Assembly (NCBI GenBank): GCA_035546175.1
Contig: DASZWW010000040.1
Coordinates: forward strand, 1-18,957
Source of the DNA: DASZFV01 sp035546175
GTDB taxonomy: Bacteria; Myxococcota_A; Polyangia; Fen-1088
Length of the DNA: 18,957 nt
Direction of reading: 5' to 3'
Below are positions 8,125 through 14,389 of this stretch, piece after piece. The notes beneath the pieces are model-generated. The model was given only the letters and a program-made list of their open reading frames with translations, made no database searches and was not told the DNA's origin. Made by a program: the position numbers and the translations under genes. Numbering within the stretch: the stretch's first letter is position 1; every line of letters begins with the position of its first letter.

Positions 8125-9908
8125 TGGTGGAACCTCCGGGTCAGCGTCGGCGTCGCGGCGAATGATGCGAGCAGCGTGTGCACCTGCCCCTGCTTCCCCG
8201 TCACGTAGTCACCCATGCCACGGACCATGCACGCTTCCTGGTCGAGGCTCACGGAGCGCCCGAGGGCGTACTCCGCGAACTGCTGGGCCATGCAGTAACC
8301 GGCCATCTGGCTGTTGCCGAGCATCCCCGCCATGCCGACGACGTCCTTGTAGTCGCCCATCGCGTCGCCCGCCTGGTTGAGCGTGCCCGACGTGTCGATG
8401 GGCTGGCTGATGGGCGCGGGGTACTGCGTCCGGAACTTGCCGTCGGCGTCGTACGCCTCGAACGCCAGCCCGAGCGGCTGGAAGAAGCTGTGGCAGGCGT
8501 TGCACGACGCGTGATCCATCGTGAACTGGGTGTAGTTCTGCCGCGCCGTCGCGTTCGGACCGGCCATCTGGATCTGCGTGGGATCCGGCACGACCGAGGC
8601 GGGCGGCGGCGGCGGGATCTGGCAGAGCACGCGCTCGCGGACGAGCAGGCCACGGTGGATGACGGTGGCGGCCTGCGAGGGCGCCGCCGTCTGCGAGAGC
8701 ATCGCGACGCTCGTGAGGAAGCCCGCGCGCTGCGTGGGGTCGAGCGTGATCTTGCCGGTGGCGTCCGGCTTGGCGTTGCCGCCGTAGACCTGCGCGACGT
8801 TGGCGTCGCCCCAGGTGTACGGGGCCGTCAGCAGGTCCTTGAGCGTGCCGTTGTTGTCCCAGACGACCTTGCTGAAGAACGTCGTCGCCTCGTTCCAGGC
8901 CGACTGGTCGATGCCCGCCGTCGTCGGCTGATCGCCGAGGGCGAGGTACTGGGCCCAGAACTGGTTCAGCTTGGTCTTGGCCGCGGGCATCATCGCGAGG
9001 CGCTCGGCCTGCGCCTGGCGCACCATCGGGTCGCCGAGCTGCGCCGACACCGCCTGCAGCGGCATGTCGGGCGGGATGTCGGCGATCGAGTACGAGAGCA
9101 GCGACGCGATCTCGTCGTTCGTCAGATCGACCGGACCGGGCTTGCTGCTGCCGAGCTCCGTGCGGAAGGCGAAGTTCGGCGACAGCATCATCACCTTCAG
9201 CGTCGAGGCCACGGCCTGCTGGGCCGTGTCGCCCGCGGTGATCTGGCTGGCGAGGAAGCCCGCGTAGCTCGTCGTCTCGGCCGACGTGAGCGCGCGGCGG
9301 AAGAGCTTCGCGCCGTACGACGAGACGAAGGCCTGACCGCACGACGCCGAGATCGGGCTCTGACCGAGGCAGGCGTTGGTCATGATGGCCGTGGGCGCCG
9401 CAGCGGTCGCCGCGGCGTCGCTCTTGTCGAAGTAGGACTGCGCGAGCCCGAGCGTGATCTTGTCGCCCGTCGAGTCGTCGTTGTAGCCGGTGCGCGGATC
9501 GAGCTGGTCCGGCGGGAAGGAGCTCACGTCGGGCGCGGTGACGCCGAGCGCCGCCGCGACCGTGTTGCTCCACTGCGTCGCCGACAGTCGCCAGATGCGC
9601 GACGCCGGCAGGGCCGTGGGCGCGCCCGAGCAGTCGGCCGCCTTGAGCGGCTCGTACCAGCTCGTGGTGGCCGAGGCCATTCCGTTGTTCTGGATGGCCA
9701 CGATGCCGCCGGTGGCGCCGGTGCCGGTGCTCGAGCCGGCGCCGCTTCCAGCGCTGCTGCCGCTTCCACCGCCGCCGGAGTTCTGGCCCTTCCCCGAGCC
9801 CCCCTGGACCACCGCGGTGCACGCCGCCGTCGATCCGACGAGAATCACCAGCGAGCCGGCGAGACCGAGAGAGCGGGCGCGTTGAGAACGCACAGGGTTC
9901 GACGTCAT
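8121..9908 (-). CDS. DUF1592-family multidomain cytochrome c-like lipoprotein
   Basis: This is a 595-residue lipoprotein (lipobox STAAC, Cys30) with a Gly/Ser-rich tether at about 36-68. Segments resembling the usual planctomycete/myxobacterial domain set follow in order: DUF1587 (SRIWRLSATQWSNTVAAALGV, about 103-123), DUF1595 (about 195-252), DUF1592 (about 262-385), DUF1588 (about 393-497) and DUF1585 (about 517-590). The DUF1588 segment includes LLVRERVLCQIPPPPP and the single c-type haem motif CNACH (469-473), followed by PLGLAFEAYDADGKFR. The ATG at 9908 is chosen because GAGGTG sits 5-nt spaced before it and the lipoprotein signal then starts cleanly; the in-frame ATG at 9932 lacks this. 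It is the first gene of a pair with the DUF1552 gene. The biochemical role is unknown; surface redox or polymer processing has been suggested for such pairs. Confidence 0.88.
   Translation of the reverse strand: MTSNPVRSQRARSLGLAGSLVILVGSTAACTAVVQGGSGKGQNSGGGGSGSSAGSGAGSSTGTGATGGIVAIQNNGMASATTSWYEPLKAADCSGAPTALPASRIWRLSATQWSNTVAAALGVTAPDVSSFPPDQLDPRTGYNDDSTGDKITLGLAQSYFDKSDAAATAAAPTAIMTNACLGQSPISASCGQAFVSSYGAKLFRRALTSAETTSYAGFLASQITAGDTAQQAVASTLKVMMLSPNFAFRTELGSSKPGPVDLTNDEIASLLSYSIADIPPDMPLQAVSAQLGDPMVRQAQAERLAMMPAAKTKLNQFWAQYLALGDQPTTAGIDQSAWNEATTFFSKVVWDNNGTLKDLLTAPYTWGDANVAQVYGGNAKPDATGKITLDPTQRAGFLTSVAMLSQTAAPSQAATVIHRGLLVRERVLCQIPPPPPASVVPDPTQIQMAGPNATARQNYTQFTMDHASCNACHSFFQPLGLAFEAYDADGKFRTQYPAPISQPIDTSGTLNQAGDAMGDYKDVVGMAGMLGNSQMAGYCMAQQFAEYALGRSVSLDQEACMVRGMGDYVTGKQGQVHTLLASFAATPTLTRRFHQ
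8133..8137 (-). promoter_or_regulatory. Ribosome binding site of the DUF1552 gene
   Basis: GGAGG lies 8 nt upstream of the ATG at 8124, inside the 3' end of the DUF1592-type gene. Together with the ATGA overlap it supports translational coupling. Confidence 0.7.
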
Positions 9909-9911
9909 GTT

Positions 9912-9917
9912 CACCTC
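9912..9917 (-). promoter_or_regulatory. Ribosome binding site of the DUF1592-type lipoprotein gene
   Basis: GAGGTG is placed so that GAGG ends 5 nt before the ATG at 9908. It decides the start over the ATG 24 nt further upstream. Confidence 0.65.
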
Positions 9918-9990
9918 AATCGACTGGGGCACACTTCGACGAAAGCGCTCCAGCAGTCATGAAGATGCTAGCCGCGTCGAATGTGGCTCG

Positions 9991-10020
9991 CGGTGCACGT
10001 TCATTGAGCGCGATGCACCG
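9991..10020. repeat. Inverted repeat CGGTGCA-N16-TGCACCG
   Basis: Two perfect 7-bp arms (9991-9997 and 10014-10020) flank a 16-bp spacer, 83-112 bp upstream of the DUF1592-type gene. It could be an operator or a leader stem-loop; nothing distinguishes these. Confidence 0.45.
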
Positions 10021-10323
10021 TCGACGGGAAGAATCTTGCGGGTCGATTTTCGGAACCATCACCGTCGGGAAACCGGTCGCTCGATCCTCTTCGGCCGGCT
10101 CCCCATCGTACTGTATGTGGGGGCGCGGATCGACGTCCGTTGCGGTGGCCGGCGGCCCCTTCCTCGACGGACAGTGAGGCAGGACGCATCACGATGGGGG
10201 CCCGGGCCTCCACGGCCGGACGCGCCGTCGGTGAAGGTAGGACATGCGGCCCCCGGCGCCCGACCGGCGCGGCTGCGGCTGTCCCGAGGACGCCGGGGCG
10301 GACGCCGCGGCGAGACGTCGCGG

Positions 10324-11628
10324 TCAGCCGCGCTGGTTGCGGAAGCGCGCGACCTGCGTCGCCTCGGGGTTGACGCGCACGCTGCCCGCGGACGCGTCCC
10401 CGTCGACGACGAGGAGGTCCCCGGGGTGGACCCAGGCGAAGACGCCCGCGACGGCGGCGACGAGCGGCGCGCCGGCGGCCAGAGCGAGGGCCGCCACGGC
10501 GCCGTCCGCGGCCAGCGGTCGGTCGACGACGATGGCGGACACGCCGCGGGAGAGCGCGTGAGCCGCGCCCAGGACGCCGAGGCGCTCCGAGACGAGGATG
10601 TCGCCGGGGCGGACGAGCGTCTGGCCCGACAGCGCGGCGTGGACGATCACGCAGAGGTCCTCGATCTCGGCGGCGCGCTCGGACATGAGCGCCTCCGTCG
10701 AGGGATCGCCCGCGGCCGCCGTGAAGGCCACCCGGGCGTACTCGCGCGCGAGCTCGGACATGCTCTTGAGCGGCGACGCGCCGCCCGCGGCGGCGACGAG
10801 GCGCTCGCGGAACCGCCGATCCTCGAGGATGAGCGTCGAGGTCGCGAGCTCGCGCGCGGCCGCGCCCGTGATGGCGGCGCCCAGCTTGCGCACGTCCGCC
10901 TCGAGGCGCTCGAGCGCGGCGTCGACGGAGACGCCGCTCGACGTCGAGGACGTGGCGGTGCGCGCGAGCGCGGCGAGCGTCGGGAGCAGCGCCGCGCGCC
11001 CCATGGCCGCGCCCGGCCCCAGGGCCCGGCCCGGCAGGCGCACGCTCGCCCGCGAGGCCTCGCGCGCGGCGCGCTCGCGCTCGTCGGCCCGCTCGAGCGC
11101 GTGGTTGATGACGGCGGCGAGCGCGGTCGCGAGCACCACCTCCTCGCTCGCGAACTCGTGATCGGGGCCGCGCTGCAGGACGAGCACGGCGGCGGCCACG
11201 CCGCCCCGCACGACGGGCACGGCGAGCATCGCGGGGAAGCGCTCCTCGCCGAGGCCGGGGATGTACTTGAAGTGCTCGTCGCGATCCGCGACGGCGACCG
11301 AGACGGGCAGGAGCTTCTCGGCGACGAAGCCGGTGATGCCCTCGCCCTGCCGGAGGTGCACGCGGCCGACGGAGCCGGGCGGGAAGCCGACGTTGCCGCG
11401 CAGGGTGAACACCTGCGCGCCGCCGTCGGGGCCCTCGGCCTCGCGCACGTAGACGCTCACGACGGCCGCCGCGGCGATGGCGGCGACGTCGGCGCACATG
11501 CGCGCCAGCACCTCGCCGAGCGGACGCGGCTGGCCCGCCGCCTCGATCAGACGGAAGATCCCGTCGAGGCTGCTGCCGTTGCGCTCGTGCACCTGGACGG
11601 AGCGGTTCCGCTCGGCGGTGTTCAGCAT
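10324..11628 (-). CDS. GAF-domain protein related to PTS enzyme I (PtsP-like), truncated and lacking the active-site His
   Basis: This is a 434-residue protein from the ATG at 11628. The in-frame GTG at 11673 is disfavoured, because the 15 added codons include AGA, CCA, GAA and GGA, whereas downstream codons nearly all end in G/C; GGAGGTG abuts the ATG. A GAF domain occupies about 20-180 (GRVHLRQGEGITGFVAEK, AVPVVRGGVAAAVLVLQR). A helical enzyme I N-terminal-like region follows (about 235-335: LEADVRKLGAAI, ATSTLILEDRRFRERL). Last is a swivel-like domain (about 336-425: RPGDILVSERLG, VHPGDLLVVDG, VRVNP). Enzyme I proteins have GGRTSH in the swivel; here the matching stretch DRPLAADGAVAAL has no His. 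The C-terminal PEP-binding barrel is absent. It follows the alpha-E gene by 73 bp, probably in one operon. A regulatory or scaffold role is inferred. Confidence 0.75.
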   Translation of the reverse strand: MLNTAERNRSVQVHERNGSSLDGIFRLIEAAGQPRPLGEVLARMCADVAAIAAAAVVSVYVREAEGPDGGAQVFTLRGNVGFPPGSVGRVHLRQGEGITGFVAEKLLPVSVAVADRDEHFKYIPGLGEERFPAMLAVPVVRGGVAAAVLVLQRGPDHEFASEEVVLATALAAVINHALERADERERAAREASRASVRLPGRALGPGAAMGRAALLPTLAALARTATSSTSSGVSVDAALERLEADVRKLGAAITGAAARELATSTLILEDRRFRERLVAAAGGASPLKSMSELAREYARVAFTAAAGDPSTEALMSERAAEIEDLCVIVHAALSGQTLVRPGDILVSERLGVLGAAHALSRGVSAIVVDRPLAADGAVAALALAAGAPLVAAVAGVFAWVHPGDLLVVDGDASAGSVRVNPEATQVARFRNQRG

Positions 11629-11701
11629 CACCTCCGATTCTGGGGCCGCTCCCGTTTCGGGTGGGTTTCTCACGCGTAAAAAGCAGCGTTCGCGGCGCGG
11701 C

Positions 11702-12757
11702 TCATTGCTGCTGCGTCGTCGGGCCGGGCTCGCCCGCCGCCTCGGAGGCCGTCGTCGCGCCCGACATCGCGTGCCGGGCCTCGCTGCAGACGAGCGCCGT
11801 CTCGTCGACGACGTGGGTCAGGAGGTCGTGAATCGACGAGGGGTCGAAGTCGAGCTTGCGCTCGCCGAGCCAGGCGTCGAGGGCGGCCAGGCGCGCCAGC
11901 GGCGCGCCGCCGATGGCCGCGAGCTCGGCGGGCCAGATGCGGCGCATGAGCCCCAGCGCCGAGCGCACGCAGTAGCGCAGCGAGCGCGGGAAGCGCTCCT
12001 CGAAGAGCAGGAACTCGACGGCGTCGTGACCCGTGACCCGGCCCTTGTGCACGCGCATGAAGGCCTCGAAGCCCGAGCACGTGCGCAGCAGCGAGAGCCA
12101 CAGGGCCGTCTGGACGATCTGGTGCTTCCCGGCGCCGGGTTCGGCGGGCGCGCCGCCGTCCTTGGCGTCCTTGACGCTCTTGCCGTGGCCGTTGCCGTCG
12201 AGCAGGTAGTGGTGCATGTCGAGGATGCGCGCCGTCTGGCCGATGCGCTCGAGCAGCACGCCGAGCCACAGGATGTCCATGGGCGTGTCGTGCAGCATCG
12301 TGCTGCGCACGAGGCCCAGGGAGAGCTGCGTCTGCCGGCGGATCTGGCGGTAGATCTCGTCGCGGTCGTGGGCGTAGGTCCGCTGCGCCTCCTCGCTCAC
12401 GAACCACAGGTAGAGCTCGTTCGTCGCCTGCCAGATGTCGAGCGAGAGGACCTCGCGGATCGAGCGGGCGCTCTCGCGCGCGCCCCAGATCGAGGTCTTG
12501 ATCGAGACGGCGTTCTCGGGCGCCCAGGTCATGTAGCGCTGGACGACGTCGCCCTGGCCGGCGGCCTTGTCGCCGAAGCGCTCGCAGAAGTCGGGGTACT
12601 GGCCCGAGACGGTGACGACGGGGCGCCAGACGGCCTGGGTGGGCATCTCGGCGTCGAAGGCGAGCGAGCGCGTGACCTGCAGCAGGCGCGCCGTGCTCTC
12701 GGCGCGATCGAGGTAACGGCCCACCCAGAAGCAGTGATCGGCGACGCGGGAGATCAT
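11702..12757 (-). CDS. Stand-alone alpha-E domain protein (COG2307 type)
   Basis: This is a 351-residue, mostly alpha-helical protein. Its N-terminus ISRVADHCFWVGRYLDRAESTARLL is the family hallmark and parallels SRVADNLYWLGRYAERLDAMARLA in the fused protein encoded at 14390-17020. Other typical blocks are ARESARSIREVLS and DILWLGVLLERIGQTARILDMHHYLL. Alpha-E proteins are almost always encoded beside a circularly permuted ATP-grasp, as here, where the ATP-grasp stop lies 10 bp upstream. Their biochemical role is not established; they are proposed partners in peptide-bond-forming (amidoligase) systems. No signal peptide is present, so it is probably cytoplasmic. The start codon lacks a strong Shine-Dalgarno sequence, which fits coupling to the upstream gene. 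Confidence 0.9.
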   Translation of the reverse strand: MISRVADHCFWVGRYLDRAESTARLLQVTRSLAFDAEMPTQAVWRPVVTVSGQYPDFCERFGDKAAGQGDVVQRYMTWAPENAVSIKTSIWGARESARSIREVLSLDIWQATNELYLWFVSEEAQRTYAHDRDEIYRQIRRQTQLSLGLVRSTMLHDTPMDILWLGVLLERIGQTARILDMHHYLLDGNGHGKSVKDAKDGGAPAEPGAGKHQIVQTALWLSLLRTCSGFEAFMRVHKGRVTGHDAVEFLLFEERFPRSLRYCVRSALGLMRRIWPAELAAIGGAPLARLAALDAWLGERKLDFDPSSIHDLLTHVVDETALVCSEARHAMSGATTASEAAGEPGPTTQQQ

Positions 12758-12767
12758 GGCTCGTGCA

Positions 12768-14258
12768 TCATGCTTGTGACGACTGGACCCACGTGTCCTT
12801 CGAGCCGCCGCCCTGGCTCGAGTTCACGACGTACGAGCCCTCGCGCAGCGCCACGCGCGTGAGGCCGCCGGGGAGGACCCAGCGGCTCGGGATCGTCCCC
12901 AGGGCGCGGCTCGCGAGGGCGAATGGCCGCAGGTCGACCCGGCGCGGCTCGAGGCGCTTGCGCTCGGGCACCCAGGTCGGGCACGTCGACAGCTCGACGC
13001 GGTGCTGGGCGATGTACTTGCGCGGCTCGGCCAGCACGAGCTCGCGGAACTTGTCGCGCTCGGCCTGCGTCGCCTGCGGGCCCATGAGCATGCCGTAGCC
13101 GCCCGCCTCGTCGACGGCCTTGACGACCAGCTCGTCGAGGTGCTCGACGACGAACATGCGGTCGTCGCGGCGCGCGCAGACGAAGGTCGGCACCTGCTCG
13201 AGGATGGGCTCCTCCTTGAGGAAGAAGCGGATGAGATCGGGCACGAACGGATAGATCGCCTTGTCGTCGGCGACGCCGTTCCCCGGCGCGTTGGCGAGCG
13301 CGACGCGCCCCTTCGCCCAGGCGCGCATGAGGCCGGGCACGCCGAGGAGGCTGTCGGGGCGGAAGAACTCCGGATCGATGAAGGCGTCGTCGGTGCGGCG
13401 GTAGATGACGTGCACGCGGCGCGGCCCCATCGTCGTGCGCACGTAGACGTCGTCGCCGTCGACGACGAGGTCGGACGCCTCGACGAGCTCGAGGCCCATC
13501 GAGCGCGCGAGGAAGCTGTGCTCGAAGTACGCCGAGTTGAACGGCCCCGGCGTGAGCACGACGACCGTCGACTCCTCGGGGTCGACGCCCTCGGGCGAGA
13601 CGGAGCGCAGCGCCTCGGCGAGCTGCGAGGGGTAGTCGTCGACGCGCCGGACGCCGCCCTCGACGGCATGCTGGAAGACGCGCTTCGTGACCTGGCGGTT
13701 CTCGAGCACGTACGAGACGCCCGAGGGCGTGCGCAGGTTGTCCTCGAGGACGCGCAGCGTGCCCGTGGGGTCGCGGATGAGGTCGACGCCCGCGATGTGG
13801 ATGCGCACGCCGCCCGCGGGCTTGACGCCGCGCAGGCGCGGCTCGAAGCTCTTCGACTTCTCGACCATCTCGCCGGGCACGACGCCCTCGCGCAGCGTGC
13901 GCTGGTCCCCGTAGACGTCGGCAAGGAAGAGCTCGAGCGCCGCGAGGCGCTGGACGAGGCCGCGCTCGACGCGCTCCCACTCGGGGGCGCCCATGACGCG
14001 CGGCACGAGGCACACCGGCATGACCTTCTCGGTGCCGCGCTGGTCGGAGTAGACCGAGAACGTGACGCCCTGCTGCACGAGCGAAAGCTCGGCGAGGGAC
14101 TGGCAGCGCTGGAAGCCCTCGGGCGTGAGGCCGTCGAGCAGCTCCGTCGCGACGCGGGCGTGGGGGCGCGGCACGCCCGCGGCGTCGACGAGCTCGTCGT
14201 AGGTGCCGGAGAGCGCACCGTAACCCTTCAAGAGGAGCGACCCTTCTGCCTCGGCCAC
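12768..14258 (-). CDS. Circularly permuted type 2 ATP-grasp protein (COG2308 type), stand-alone
   Basis: This is a 496-residue protein from a GTG at 14258. Family blocks are evident: LVQQGVTFSVYSD (60-72), FLADVYGDQRTLREGVVP (111-128), LEDNLRTPSGVSYVLENR (171-188), VVVLTPGPFNSAYFEHSFLA (232-251), LANAPGNGVADDKAIYPFVP (321-340) and the C-terminal GGSKDTWV. ATP-grasp enzymes form acyl-phosphate intermediates to join a carboxylate to an amine; this permuted group is predicted to be an amidoligase acting on peptides, but no substrate is proven. LEDN probably includes metal- or ATP-contacting residues. It is first in an operon with alpha-E and the enzyme I-like gene, and divergent from a fused paralogue. 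No Shine-Dalgarno precedes the GTG, so the exact start is uncertain; a TTG further in (residue 10) is possible. Confidence 0.9.
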   Translation of the reverse strand: MAEAEGSLLLKGYGALSGTYDELVDAAGVPRPHARVATELLDGLTPEGFQRCQSLAELSLVQQGVTFSVYSDQRGTEKVMPVCLVPRVMGAPEWERVERGLVQRLAALELFLADVYGDQRTLREGVVPGEMVEKSKSFEPRLRGVKPAGGVRIHIAGVDLIRDPTGTLRVLEDNLRTPSGVSYVLENRQVTKRVFQHAVEGGVRRVDDYPSQLAEALRSVSPEGVDPEESTVVVLTPGPFNSAYFEHSFLARSMGLELVEASDLVVDGDDVYVRTTMGPRRVHVIYRRTDDAFIDPEFFRPDSLLGVPGLMRAWAKGRVALANAPGNGVADDKAIYPFVPDLIRFFLKEEPILEQVPTFVCARRDDRMFVVEHLDELVVKAVDEAGGYGMLMGPQATQAERDKFRELVLAEPRKYIAQHRVELSTCPTWVPERKRLEPRRVDLRPFALASRALGTIPSRWVLPGGLTRVALREGSYVVNSSQGGGSKDTWVQSSQA

Positions 14259-14269
14259 GACCGATTGAA

Positions 14270-14369
14270 TCTATCGTCAGATGCCTCGGGTCGGCTACAG
14301 TCCTCGTGTGCGTTACGCAAGTCTGACCCCGTCGAAACGGGGCGGTTACGCGCGGCGCTCTATCGTCAG
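14270..14369. repeat. 11-bp direct repeat TCTATCGTCAG at both ends of the divergent promoter region
   Basis: Perfect copies lie at 14270-14280 and 14359-14369, 11 bp from the minus-strand GTG and 20 bp from the plus-strand ATG. GTTACGC is also repeated, at 14312-14318 and 14345-14351. The copies are likely binding sites for a regulator shared by the two operons, or remnants of a duplication. Confidence 0.6.
14327..14342. repeat. Perfect hairpin CCCCGT-CGAA-ACGGGG in the divergent promoter region
   Basis: A 6-bp perfect stem with a CGAA loop sits between the two GTTACGC repeats. There is no following T-run, so a terminator is unlikely. An operator or a structure in the leader RNA is possible. 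Confidence 0.5.
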
Positions 14370-14389
14370 CGGCGCCTTGATTTGACCTG

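Larger units (their letters stand above)
9909..10323. other. Non-coding gap of 415 bp between two minus-strand transcription units
   Basis: Open frames here lack the G/C-ending codon pattern of the neighbouring genes, and the part nearest 9908 is less GC-rich. It must hold the end of the enzyme I-like transcript and the promoter of the DUF1592/DUF1552 pair. I could not identify a convincing -35/-10, ECF or sigma-54 promoter on the minus strand, nor a hairpin followed by T residues. It contains the inverted repeat at 9991-10020 and the palindrome CCGTCGACGG (10018-10027). Confidence 0.6.

Noticed and set aside
10052..10081. GGAACC followed by CGGTC-like bases, resembling an ECF promoter.
   Set aside because: It points along the plus strand, where no gene follows.
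10010..10200. Minus-strand open frame in the gap before the DUF1592-type gene.
   Set aside because: Codon use does not match the neighbouring genes and no recognisable protein features exist.
14316..14331. Minus-strand GG-N10-GC with TTGC upstream of the stand-alone ATP-grasp gene, a possible sigma-54 promoter.
   Set aside because: Only the core GG and the TTGC match; the rest of the -24 element does not, and no NTGACCGA cluster accompanies it.
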